A stretch of DNA of 64,000 bases. Origin: Streptomyces sp. I05A-00742. Its GTDB lineage: Bacteria; Actinomycetota; Actinomycetes; Streptomycetales; Streptomycetaceae. Below the pieces are notes generated by a model, which was not told the DNA's origin, made no database searches, and was given only the letters and a program-made list of their open reading frames with translations. Where the stretch lies: the NCBI RefSeq assembly GCF_013055795.1, contig NZ_JABETO010000025.1:29699-93698 (forward strand). The letters are read 5' to 3'. The stretch's first letter is position 1, and each line of letters begins with the position of its first letter. The translations under genes and the position numbers were made by a program. Positions 8,385-16,471 of the stretch are shown here, in pieces.

Positions 8385-9118
8385 TGCTCACGAACAAGCG
8401 CGTCCTGGTCACCGGAGCGTCGAAGGACATCGGCCGGGGTATCGCGCTCGACCTGGTCGGGCGCGGAGCAACCGTCGTCGGCACGTACAACACCGGCGCG
8501 GCCGACGCGGAGGAACTTCTTGCCCTCGGCGTCCAGAAGATGGTCCACCTCAATCACTTGGACCGGGAGGAATCAGCGGCCACACTCGGCCGGCTGGCCG
8601 CTGCCGGCCCCTTCCACGGGCTTGTGAACAACGCCGCGGTGATTGAGTTCACTCCCTGGGATGCCAGTCTGGACTCCTGGGACAGGGTTCTGGACGTCAA
8701 CCTCCGGGGCCCCCTGGCCACCACGATCGCGCTTGCCCCCGCCATGCCGCCCGGCAGTTCCGTCATCAATATCTCCAGTACAGCGGGGACGATGGGCTCA
8801 TTCGACTCACTGGCCTACGCGGCGAGCAAGGCCGCGCTCACCAACCTGACGAAGAGCCTCGCCAACGTGCTCGGGCCATCCGGGATCCGCGTCAACGCCG
8901 TATCGCCCTGCAATATCGACGCCGACGCACCCGCGGAATCCGCCGGATTGACTCCGTTGGGGCGCAACGGGCTCCCGGGCGACATCGCCTCGGTCGTGGC
9001 GTTCCTGCTCGCCGACGACGCTCGCTTCGTCACAGGCACGGACATCACCGTGGACGGTGGCTACACGGCCGCGGACGCCATCGCGAAACGCGCGTATGAC
9101 GCGGGCCGGGCCGAGTAA
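8381..9118 (+). CDS. Short-chain dehydrogenase/reductase
   Basis: 245 residues. GGAGG (8369-8373) precedes both GTG 8381 and ATG 8384; the GTG overlaps the upstream stop. It is a classical SDR: cofactor motif VTGASKDIGRGIA near residue 10, NNAA near residue 85, catalytic Ser in NISSTAG near residue 127 and YAASK near residue 145. The C-terminus ends ITVDGGYTAAD, as in NAD(P)(H)-dependent 3-ketoacyl reductase-like SDRs. It is the last plus-strand gene of the cluster. It probably reduces a keto sugar produced by one of the flavoenzymes, or works with the isomerase; this is inference from position. Confidence 0.85.
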   Translation: MMLTNKRVLVTGASKDIGRGIALDLVGRGATVVGTYNTGAADAEELLALGVQKMVHLNHLDREESAATLGRLAAAGPFHGLVNNAAVIEFTPWDASLDSWDRVLDVNLRGPLATTIALAPAMPPGSSVINISSTAGTMGSFDSLAYAASKAALTNLTKSLANVLGPSGIRVNAVSPCNIDADAPAESAGLTPLGRNGLPGDIASVVAFLLADDARFVTGTDITVDGGYTAADAIAKRAYDAGRAE

Positions 9119-9300
9119 CGGAGCCGCACCGGAAGGCAGGCGGATCGCGTGCGGCCGGCGGCCGTCGTCGACCTTCCCGACGGCCCCCGCGCTCGCACCT
9201 ACCGGCCGGCCCCTCACCCGGTGTGGCCCCGGCCCCTCCCTTTCACCGTTTCCTGCGGCCGCGAAGCGCGCTGCGCGCTCACCCGGAGGGGCGGCCCCAG

Positions 9301-9321
9301 TCCTCAAACGCCGGACGGGCT
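9301..9321. repeat. Dispersed Streptomyces repeat, copy 1 (core AACGCCGGACGGGCT)
   Basis: TCCTC followed by A-AACGCCGGACGGGCT. The same 21 bases, with one difference, occur at 53073-53093. Here the repeat overlaps the stop and last codons of the membrane-protein gene that ends at 9304. Similar short sequences near gene ends are familiar from Streptomyces genomes; a transcription-termination or chromatin role is not established. Confidence 0.6.
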
Positions 9322-9750
9322 GTTCAGCCGCCGCAGAGCCGTGAACTGCAGCACCGCGAAGCCGCCGACGACCAGGCCCTGCAGAACCGTCCACACCGTG
9401 CCGACGGTGGTGGCGTCCAGCGTCCCCGCCACCGTGACCACCACGCTGCCGACGGCCCACACCGCGTTCAGCGAGGCCACGGTCAGACCGGCGGGCCTGC
9501 TGATCTTCCGCCGGGTGGCGACGAGGAGGACGCCGATCGCGTAGACGGTGAGGAACGCGCCGACCGGGTACTGGACCTTCGTCGAGAACCCGAGGAAGGA
9601 GTCGAGGACGCCCGCGAGGGCCAGGTAGCCGATGCCGTTGGCGCCGGTGACGGCGGCGTCGAGCAGGAGTGCGAGCCGGGCGAACCGGTCGGGCCGCTCG
9701 GTGCCGGCCGGTGTGTCGACGGTGGTGGCGGAGTACTGGGTCGTGGCCAT
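9304..9750 (-). CDS. Small integral membrane protein
   Basis: 148 residues with four hydrophobic segments (about residues 25-48, 62-80, 88-110 and 118-138). The soluble N-terminus is rich in Thr. It resembles the many 140-150-residue Streptomyces 'integral membrane protein' sequences of unknown function with the pattern LLDAAVTGANGIGYL. The final residues (NSPSGV) and the stop are supplied by the dispersed repeat at 9301. No operon partner: it lies between the end of the biosynthetic cluster and the divergent DNA glycosylase gene. Confidence 0.7.
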   Translation of the reverse strand: MATTQYSATTVDTPAGTERPDRFARLALLLDAAVTGANGIGYLALAGVLDSFLGFSTKVQYPVGAFLTVYAIGVLLVATRRKISRPAGLTVASLNAVWAVGSVVVTVAGTLDATTVGTVWTVLQGLVVGGFAVLQFTALRRLNSPSGV

Positions 9751-9939
9751 GCGGGGTTCTCCCTCTCGGGCGGGAAGCGGCGGACGTGGGGCCGGGCGAC
9801 GCGGGGGGCGGTGTGCACCGCAGCCTGTCGGCCCGATGAGGCCGACGCTATGCCGACCGGCCGCGCGGGGCGATTACCTCGCAGGTAGGGCAGGGCCGGT
9901 CCGACTTGCCAACCCCGTCGCCCCCGCCACACTGGAACC

Positions 9940-10803
9940 ATGCCCGAGCTGCCCGAGGTGGAGGCCCTCGCCGGGTTCCTGGGGGAGCGGCTGACCGGTC
10001 GTACGGTCGAGCGGGTGCTGCCGGTCGCGGTGAGCGTCCTCAAGACGTACGACCCGCCGCTCGGCGCCCTCGAAGGCCGGACGGTCACGGCCGTCCGCAG
10101 GCACGGGAAGTTCCTCGACGTCGTCACCGAGAACGGCCCCCACCTGGTGTTCCACCTGGCCCGGGCCGGCTGGGTGCGCTGGCAGGACGCCCTGCCCGCC
10201 GCCCCGCCGCGGCCCGGCAGGGGGCCGCTGGCCCTGCGCGTGCGGCTGGCCGGCGGCAGCGGGTTCGACCTGACCGAGGCGGGCACCCAGAAGCGGCTCG
10301 CCGCCTACTGCGTCCACCACCCCGCCGACGTACCGGGCGTGGCCCGGCTGGGCCCCGACCCGCTGGCGGACGCGTTCACCCGCGACGTCCTCGCCGGACT
10401 GCTGAGCGGCGAACGGCGGCAGCTCAAGGGCGTCCTGCGCGACCAGAGCGTGATCGCGGGCATCGGCAACGCGTACTCCGACGAGATCCTGCACGCCGCC
10501 CGGATGTCCCCGTTCAAGCTCGCGGCGAGCCTCACGGACGAGGAGACCGACGCGCTGTACGAGGCGCTGCGGACGACGCTCCGGGACGCGGTCGGACGGT
10601 CGCGCGGGCACGCGGCCGAGGGGCTGAAGGCGGAGAAGAAGAGCGGGCTGCGGGTGCACGGACGGACCGGGGAGGCGTGTCCCGTCTGCGGGGACACCGT
10701 CCGGGAAGTGTCGTTCAGCGACTCGTCGTTGCAGTACTGCCCCACCTGCCAGACGGGCGGGAAACCGCTCGCCGACCGGCGGTTGTCGCGGCTGCTGAAG
10801 TGA
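9940..10803 (+). CDS. Fpg/Nei family DNA glycosylase-AP lyase
   Basis: 287 residues. The mature N-terminus PELPEVE provides the catalytic Pro and Glu, and the Lys of the GKFLDVV segment near residue 60 is the expected DNA-contacting lysine. A helix-two-turn-helix segment (LKGVLRDQSVIAGIGNAYSDE near residue 170; the Asn is conserved) precedes a C-terminal zinc finger with CPVC near residue 247 and CPTC near residue 268. These enzymes excise oxidised bases and cut the backbone by beta/delta elimination. Length and domains are complete. It is convergent with the permease gene, with 16 bp between their stops. Confidence 0.9.
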   Translation: MPELPEVEALAGFLGERLTGRTVERVLPVAVSVLKTYDPPLGALEGRTVTAVRRHGKFLDVVTENGPHLVFHLARAGWVRWQDALPAAPPRPGRGPLALRVRLAGGSGFDLTEAGTQKRLAAYCVHHPADVPGVARLGPDPLADAFTRDVLAGLLSGERRQLKGVLRDQSVIAGIGNAYSDEILHAARMSPFKLAASLTDEETDALYEALRTTLRDAVGRSRGHAAEGLKAEKKSGLRVHGRTGEACPVCGDTVREVSFSDSSLQYCPTCQTGGKPLADRRLSRLLK

Positions 10804-10819
10804 CTCCCCGGGACGGCCG

Positions 10820-12262
10820 TCAGTCCCGCGGCACCCCGCGCGCGTCCGCGTGGGCCAGCTCCGAATGCCGGTAGGAGTAGGCGAAGTACACCGCCAGCCC
10901 GAGCACGAACCACGCCGCGAACCGCATCCACGTCTGCCACGCCAGATAGGTGATCAGCCAGATCGAGGCCGCCACCCCGATGCCCGGCACGACCGGCATG
11001 CCCGGGCAGCGGAAGCTGCGCGGCAGTTCCGGCCGCTTGTAGCGGAGCACGATCACGGCGGTGCAGACCACCGCGAAGGCCAGCAGGATGCCGATGTTGG
11101 TGAGTTCAGCGGCCTCCCCGATCGGGACGAAGCCCGCGATCGCCGCCGAGGCGAAGCCCACGATCCAGGTGACGCGGGTCGGCACGTGCCGCGTCGGGTG
11201 GGTGTGGGCGAACCACTTCGGCAGCAGCCCGTCGCGGCTCATCGCGAACCAGACACGGGTCACACCGAGCATGAAGGTGAACATCACCGTGAGGATGCCG
11301 ATGATCGCCCCGACCGCGACGACGTCCGCGATGCCGCCGAGCCCCACCGACTTGAAGGCGGTGGAGAAGCCGCTCTCCTTGTCGATCTCCGTGTAGTGCT
11401 GCATGCCGGTCAGCACCAGGCACGCCAGCACGTACAGCACCATCGAGATGCCGAGCGAGTACATGATCGCCCGCGGCATGTGCCGCTGCGCGTCCTTGGA
11501 CTCCTCGGCGGCCGTCGACATGGCGTCGTAGCCGAAGACGGCGAAGAAGACGGTGGCGGCGCCGGTGAACGCGCCGCTCACGCCGAAGGGGAAGAACGGG
11601 TGGTAGTTGGAGCTCTTGACGTGGAAGAAGCCCACGATCACCACCAGCAGCACGACCAGGATCTTCAGCCCGACGACGACCGTCTCGAAGCGGGCGGCGT
11701 TCTTGATGCCCAGGGTGAGGAGGTAGGCGATCAGCAGACAGAGCACGGCGGCGAAGAGGTCCACGCGGTGGCCGTCGCCGGTGCCGGGGGCGCCCAGCAT
11801 CCAGTGGGGGAGGTCCGCGCCCGACTCCGTCACCAGGAAGTTGACGTAGCCGGAGATGCCGATGGCGACGACCGAGACGATGGCCGTGTACTCCAGCAGC
11901 AGGTCCCAGCCGATGAACCAGCCGCCGATCTCGCCGAGAACCGCGTAGCCGTAGGTGTAGGCGGAGCCCGCCCGTGGGATGAGGCCGGCGAACTCCGCGT
12001 ACGAGAAGGCCGCCGCCGCGCTGGCCACGCCCGCGATGAGGAAGGAGATGAGCACCGCGGGGCCGGCCGTGCCGTTGGCGATGGTGCCGGCGAGGCTGAA
12101 GATGCCGGCCCCGATGATGCCGCCGACACCGATCGCCGTGAGCTGCCAGAGGCCGAGGGTGCGGGTCAGGTGCTCACCGTGCGCCTCGGCCGTCTCGGCC
12201 TCTTCGATGGTCTCGATCGGTTTGCGGCGCAGAATGCCGTGACCTGCCCGGAGCGCGGCCAT
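10820..12262 (-). CDS. APC-family amino acid permease
   Basis: 480 residues with about 12 transmembrane segments. The first helix holds the APC consensus GVGGIIGAGIFSLAG near residue 40, followed by LIPRAGSAYTYGYAVLGE near residue 88. A later segment FFAVFGYDAMSTAAEES near residue 230 is typical of cationic amino acid (CAT/YfnA-like) transporters. The start at 12262 has an AGGACAGG site; an in-frame ATG at 12300 is an alternative. The open frame continues upstream antisense-like through the GH92 gene, but that part is Arg/Pro/Gly-rich noise. Substrate unknown; an amino acid importer is likely. Confidence 0.85.
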   Translation of the reverse strand: MAALRAGHGILRRKPIETIEEAETAEAHGEHLTRTLGLWQLTAIGVGGIIGAGIFSLAGTIANGTAGPAVLISFLIAGVASAAAAFSYAEFAGLIPRAGSAYTYGYAVLGEIGGWFIGWDLLLEYTAIVSVVAIGISGYVNFLVTESGADLPHWMLGAPGTGDGHRVDLFAAVLCLLIAYLLTLGIKNAARFETVVVGLKILVVLLVVIVGFFHVKSSNYHPFFPFGVSGAFTGAATVFFAVFGYDAMSTAAEESKDAQRHMPRAIMYSLGISMVLYVLACLVLTGMQHYTEIDKESGFSTAFKSVGLGGIADVVAVGAIIGILTVMFTFMLGVTRVWFAMSRDGLLPKWFAHTHPTRHVPTRVTWIVGFASAAIAGFVPIGEAAELTNIGILLAFAVVCTAVIVLRYKRPELPRSFRCPGMPVVPGIGVAASIWLITYLAWQTWMRFAAWFVLGLAVYFAYSYRHSELAHADARGVPRD

Positions 12263-12354
12263 GTCCTGTCCTCTCGTCGCCGGACGCTGACGGCGGCTCA
12301 TGATGGTGCACCGGGACCGGTGACGGAAGACGCCGCTCCGGTCCCGTCCGGTGT

Positions 12355-14772
12355 TCAGCCGATGGCGGGCACCGCCGCCGACCGTCCGGTGCCCCAGCGG
12401 CCGGGCTTCGGCCCCACGGCGAGGTCCAGGCGCTCGCCGTGCCGGAGCGCCTCCGTCGTCAGGTACGTGCGGTCGAAGCCGGTCCCGTCCAGCCGGGCGG
12501 ACTGGATGTACCGGGCGGTGGCCGAGGTGCCGGGCGCGGTGACGGTGAACCGGCCGTGCGGGTACCAGTGCCGGTCCAGCCGGAGGTCGACGCGTTCGAA
12601 GACCGGGGTGCTCAGCCCCCACACGTCCGTCCCCGGCTGCACCGGGTAGACGCCGATGGCCGAGAGGACCATCCACGCCGACATGGTCCCCAGGTCGTCG
12701 TTGCCGGTCATGCCGTCCGGGGTGTCGGTGAACAGGGTCAGCGCCGCGTGCACCACGTCCGTGGTCTTCCACGGCCGGCCGGTGGAGAGGTAGGTGTAGG
12801 GGGCGATGAGGTCCGGTTCGTTCTGCGGGTTGTACTTGTCCGCGTTGTAGTAGTCGTACGGGCCGTGGACCCACACCTCGCGCGCGGTACGGGCCGGGTC
12901 GGCGAGCAGCTTGTCGTAGGCGAAGAACGAGTCGAGCCGCTTGTCGGCCGCCTCCCGCCCGCCGATCAGCTCGATCATGCCCGGCAGGTCCTGCGGGACC
13001 AGCCACTGGTACTGCCAGGCGGTGCCCTCGTGGAAGCCGGGGCTCTTCGCCGGGTCGGCGGAGCCGGTGAAGGCGCCCTGGGCGTCGCGCGGCCGGAAGA
13101 AGCCGGTCGACGGGTCGTAGATCCTGCGGTAGTTGCGGGAGCGGTCCGCGTAGCGCTCGGCGTCGTCGTGGTGGCCGAGCGCCTCGGCCATCTCCGCGAG
13201 CGCGCCGTCCGCCAGCGCGTACTCCAGGGTGGCGGAGGCGCCCTCCTGGAAGTCGGAGTCGCCGGGCTTGCGCCGGGGCAGCTCGGGGGCGAGCGGAACG
13301 TAACCATCCGTCAGATAGCGCTCGTTGCCGTCCCGGCCCGCGTACGGGGAGTCGGCCGGCGGGACGCCGTCCGCGTTCCGCCGCAGCGCCCGGTACGCCT
13401 CCTCCTCGTGCCCTTCGAGCAGCCCGTGCCGGTAGGCGTTGGTGAGGTACGGGGTGACGGGGTCGCCGGTCATGATGTTGGTCTCGACCGTGCCGTAGCC
13501 CCACTTGGGCAGCCAGCCGCCCTCGGCGTCGACCCGCAGCACGGACAGGGCCATGTCCCGTGCCTCGGCGGGCGCGAGGAGCGCCAGCAGCTGGGCCTGG
13601 GTGCGGTAGGTGTCCCACAGCGACCAGTTCTGGTAGTACGTGAACCCCTTGGCCTGGTGCGTCCTCTGGTCCCAGCCCGTGTAGCGGCCGTCGACGTCGC
13701 TGCCGGTGTTGGGGGAGAGGAACGAGCGGTAGAGCGAGGAGTAGAAGGTGCGGCGCAGCGTCCGGCTCCCGCCCTGGACGGTGACGTCGCCCAGCCGCTT
13801 CTCCCAGGCGGCGCGCGCCGCCTCGGCCGTCCGGTCGAAGCCCGCCTCCTCGGCGGCCAGGTTGCGCCCGGCGCCGTCCGCGTCCACGTAGCTGACGGCC
13901 GTGGTGGCCTCGACCCGCTGCTCGTTCCGGGTGTCGAAGCGCACCCAGGCGCCGTTGCGCTCCGTGCCGCCGGCGGCTCGGGAGCCGGTGGTCACGCGCT
14001 CGCCCTCCCAGGTGCCGTAGGCGGTGAAGGGCCGGTCGAAGCGGGTGAGCGTGTGGACGGTGTACGGGCGGGTGTCCTGGCAGAAGCCGCGCCCGGTGAC
14101 CGTGGCGCGGACGGTGCGGTCGTCGATGATCTCCACGCTGCTGGAGACGCCCTTGTGCAGCGACTGACCCGCGTTGATGAGGACGTTGGCGTGGTCGGTG
14201 GCGGGGAAGGTGTAGCGCTGGCGTCCGGTGCGGGTGGTGGCGGTGAGCTCGGCGGTGATGCCCGAGGCGAGCTTGACGCGGTAGTAGCCGGGGCGGGCCG
14301 TCTCGTCGGCGTGGTCGAAGACGGCGGCGTAGCGGGCGTTGTCGGTCTCGGTCACCTCGCCCGTGGTGGGCAGGACCGGGAGGTCGCCGCCGATGCGGCA
14401 GCCGACACCGGAGAGGTGGATGGTGGAGAAGCCGCGGATGTGGTGGTGCTGGTAGTCGTAGCCCACCGAGTGGCCGGTGTCGGGGGAGAGCTGCACCATG
14501 CCGAAGGGAACGGCCGCTCCGGGGAAGGTGTTGCCCTCGTTCTTGGTGCCGATGAAGGGGTTGACGAGATCGGTGAGGCGTTCGGCCGCGCCGTCCCGGA
14601 GGACTGCCGCATCCCGGAGAGCCGGTGCGGCCCCGGACGGCGGTGGGGCCACGGCGGCCGCCGGGGCGGAGTGGGCCCGCGGTACGAGTGCGGCGCCTCC
14701 CAGCGTCGCCGCGAGGGCGAGGAGGGCGGCCCCGGTGCGGCGCCGCGGCTCTCCGGTCCGTCTCCGTCTCAT
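12355..14772 (-). CDS. GH92 alpha-mannosidase, secreted
   Basis: 805 residues with an Arg-rich N-terminus and a hydrophobic segment (about residues 14-35) consistent with export, possibly by the Tat route (paired arginines). The family 92 signature NPFIGTKNEGNTFPGA begins near residue 70 and PFGMVQLSPDT follows. The (alpha/alpha)6 catalytic part contains WSLWDTYRTQ near residue 385, WLPKWGYGTVETNIM near residue 423 and GNDDLGTMSAWMVLSAIG near residue 700, including the acidic residues and Ca-binding region of the family. GH92 enzymes are Ca-dependent exo-alpha-mannosidases (1,2; 1,3; 1,4 linkages) acting on N-glycans and yeast mannan. It stands alone here; a GH38 mannosidase lies 48 kb away. 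Confidence 0.9.
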   Translation of the reverse strand: MRRRRTGEPRRRTGAALLALAATLGGAALVPRAHSAPAAAVAPPPSGAAPALRDAAVLRDGAAERLTDLVNPFIGTKNEGNTFPGAAVPFGMVQLSPDTGHSVGYDYQHHHIRGFSTIHLSGVGCRIGGDLPVLPTTGEVTETDNARYAAVFDHADETARPGYYRVKLASGITAELTATTRTGRQRYTFPATDHANVLINAGQSLHKGVSSSVEIIDDRTVRATVTGRGFCQDTRPYTVHTLTRFDRPFTAYGTWEGERVTTGSRAAGGTERNGAWVRFDTRNEQRVEATTAVSYVDADGAGRNLAAEEAGFDRTAEAARAAWEKRLGDVTVQGGSRTLRRTFYSSLYRSFLSPNTGSDVDGRYTGWDQRTHQAKGFTYYQNWSLWDTYRTQAQLLALLAPAEARDMALSVLRVDAEGGWLPKWGYGTVETNIMTGDPVTPYLTNAYRHGLLEGHEEEAYRALRRNADGVPPADSPYAGRDGNERYLTDGYVPLAPELPRRKPGDSDFQEGASATLEYALADGALAEMAEALGHHDDAERYADRSRNYRRIYDPSTGFFRPRDAQGAFTGSADPAKSPGFHEGTAWQYQWLVPQDLPGMIELIGGREAADKRLDSFFAYDKLLADPARTAREVWVHGPYDYYNADKYNPQNEPDLIAPYTYLSTGRPWKTTDVVHAALTLFTDTPDGMTGNDDLGTMSAWMVLSAIGVYPVQPGTDVWGLSTPVFERVDLRLDRHWYPHGRFTVTAPGTSATARYIQSARLDGTGFDRTYLTTEALRHGERLDLAVGPKPGRWGTGRSAAVPAIG

Positions 14773-15094
14773 CGTCCACGTCCCTCACGTGCTGGGGAAA
14801 GGGTCATGCCGCCGGGGAAGCCCGTGGGAGGAGCCGGCGGTCACGGCTTTCGGTGCGGGTTCCGGGCGACATCGTTGTCAGGGGGAGGCTCACCCGGGCG
14901 GCACGGGGTGTCAAGGATGCGACGGGTGGTGGGCGTGGTGATCCGGCCGCCCGGCTTGTCGCATCAGGTCCCGGAAAGGGGCGCCGTGCAAGGGAGATTG
15001 ACGGTGTCTCAGGTGCGGGCCTCGGTGTACAGTACCGGCGTTCCGTTCGAACAAGTGACGGATCAATCGGATCGATGGATCCCGCACCGCGGAA
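14773..15094. other. Intergenic stretch before the riboswitch
   Basis: No gene is seen. The region must contain the promoter of the GH92 gene (leftward) and that of the cobalamin operon (rightward). A TTGACG at 14998-15003 and a TACAGT at 15028-15033 are visible on the plus strand, but their 24-nt spacing is too long for a standard promoter, so neither is assigned with confidence. Confidence 0.4.
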
Positions 15095-15245
15095 CAACCG
15101 ACGACGACAACCGAAGACCACAACCGAATGAGCGGCACGCTCGGGGAAAGCCGGTGGAAGACCGGCGCTGACCTGCAACCGTGAGCGGCGGTCCCGGCCC
15201 GGAGGCCGGCGGCCCCGCGAGCCGGACCGCCCGGCGTGCCGCAGT
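15095..15245 (+). promoter_or_regulatory. Cobalamin (AdoCbl) riboswitch
   Basis: The conserved core is unmistakable: GGGGAAAGCCGGTGGAAG at 15143-15160, ACCGGCG immediately after, then CTGACCTGCAACCGTGAG at 15168-15185, matching the family consensus GGGAA.CCGGTG.GAA..CCGGCGCTGACCCGCAACCGTGAG. A B12-box-like segment (CGAGCCGGACCGCCCGGC) follows at 15218-15235, with a variant of AGCCAGGAGACCTGCC. The outer limits are approximate. It lies about 150 nt before the first gene of the ECF operon on the same strand, so cobalamin should repress the operon, by translation block or termination. No T-run terminator is visible, which favours translational control. A hairpin-forming GC-rich segment (GGCCCGGAGGCCGG) is inside the element. 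Confidence 0.88.
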
Positions 15246-15397
15246 ACCGCTTCCCACTGTCACGGTCTGCAGCGTGGAGCCCTGAGCCCCTGATCCTCCG
15301 GCCTCGCCGCCCGGGTCCGGCCTCCGTCCGGAACTCGCCCGGGGGAGTGCCGCACGGGCGCGGGAATCCGGGCGCGGGCCCCAACGAAGGGCACACG

Positions 15398-16471
15398 ATG
15401 GCCGGTCGGATACGCGCTCTGCTCACCGCTCTGGCGCTGTTCGCGGCTCCGGCCGGCGCCGGGATCGCCGCGGCGGACAGCGCCGCCGCGCTGGACACCG
15501 GGCGCGGCAGGCCCGGGTTCTGCCCGGACGACGACGGGGTGACCGTCGTGGTCGACTTCCAGGAGCTCGGCGGCAGCACGATCGTCCGCTGCGCGCCCGG
15601 CGGGCAGTCCTCCGGCCTGAGCGCCCTCAAGAACGCCGGCTTCCGGATCGCCGGCACCACCCGGTGGGGAGAGGGCTTCGTCTGCCGCATCGAGAGCAGG
15701 CCGGCGCCGCGCGACGAGTCCTGCACGGACACCCCGCCCGCCAGCGCCTACTGGTCCTACTGGCATGCGCCGAACGACGGCCGGTGGTCCTACAGCCAGT
15801 GGGGCGTGGCCAACCGGACACCGGCCCGGGGGAGTTTCGAAGGCTGGTCCTTCTCCCTGAAGCGGGGTGAGGGCGGTGCCCCCGCGCCCCGGGTGGCGCC
15901 CCGGCGCCCCGCGGCCCCCGTCCCCGCACCCCAGCGACCGCAACAGCCTCAGCAACCCCAGCAGCCGCGGCCCGGTGGCGGGGACACGAACCGGCCGCCG
16001 GCCGGGCGGCCCGCGGACGGCGGCGGCACCGGCGGGAACCCCGGCGCACCGGCCGAGTCAGGGACCCGTGGTGGCGGTGGGAACGGCGGCGCGCCCGCGC
16101 CCGGCGGCCAGGCGAACCCGGGAACGGCCGGGACCCCGGGCGGCGGTGCGCCGGCTGGCCCCGGCGCGTCCACCGAGCCGACGCCGTCCGCCTCCACGTC
16201 CGCCCCCGCGTCCGCGGGTGACCGGGCCGAGCACACCCCGGGCCCGCGGGACACCCCGACCGAGGCCCCCGAGTGGACCGGCGGCGAGGACGACGGCAAG
16301 CGCGTGTCCGCCGACGCGCCGCGCACGGACAACGTCGCCCACACCGGGGAGTCCTCCGGCGTGCCCACGGGCACGGTCGTCGTGGCCGCCGCCGCGGCCG
16401 TCCTCGCGGGCGTCGCCTCCTTCACCGCCTGGCGCCGCAAGCGTGCCGCGCACGGTGACCGCACCCCGTGA
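15398..16471 (+). CDS. Secreted, wall/membrane-anchored protein of the cobalamin operon (SCO2322-like)
   Basis: 357 residues from ATG 15398 (GAAGGG at 15386-15391). It has a signal peptide (about residues 1-27), then a globular domain to about residue 155 with four cysteines and an aromatic-rich segment (YWSYWHAP...WSYSQWG...GWSF). That pattern recalls the end of DUF4430 domains. A long Pro/Gly/Ala-rich linker follows, then NVAHTGE, a variant of the class E sortase motif LAXTG, a hydrophobic helix and a basic tail (WRRKRAAHG). The architecture is that of a cell-surface protein held away from the membrane. Its stop overlaps the next gene. It resembles the family named after S. coelicolor SCO2322, recalled without a search. 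A role in catching cobalamin is inferred from the riboswitch and neighbours. Confidence 0.75.
   Translation: MAGRIRALLTALALFAAPAGAGIAAADSAAALDTGRGRPGFCPDDDGVTVVVDFQELGGSTIVRCAPGGQSSGLSALKNAGFRIAGTTRWGEGFVCRIESRPAPRDESCTDTPPASAYWSYWHAPNDGRWSYSQWGVANRTPARGSFEGWSFSLKRGEGGAPAPRVAPRRPAAPVPAPQRPQQPQQPQQPRPGGGDTNRPPAGRPADGGGTGGNPGAPAESGTRGGGGNGGAPAPGGQANPGTAGTPGGGAPAGPGASTEPTPSASTSAPASAGDRAEHTPGPRDTPTEAPEWTGGEDDGKRVSADAPRTDNVAHTGESSGVPTGTVVVAAAAAVLAGVASFTAWRRKRAAHGDRTP

Noticed and set aside
10820..14788. A single frame joining the permease with the region upstream of it through the GH92 gene
   Set aside because: Only the part from 12262 down has permease features. The rest is out of frame with the mannosidase and Arg/Pro-rich.
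14998..15033. A standard promoter for the cobalamin operon (TTGACG and TACAGT)
   Set aside because: Their spacing of 24 bp is too long.
12439..15171. A very long plus-strand open frame opposite the GH92 gene (and similar frames opposite the copper ATPase and the hydrolase-ATPase gene)
   Set aside because: Gly/Val/Arg-rich composition without motifs or ribosome sites. Such antisense frames are common in high-GC DNA with GC-rich third positions, and the opposite strand encodes clear families.
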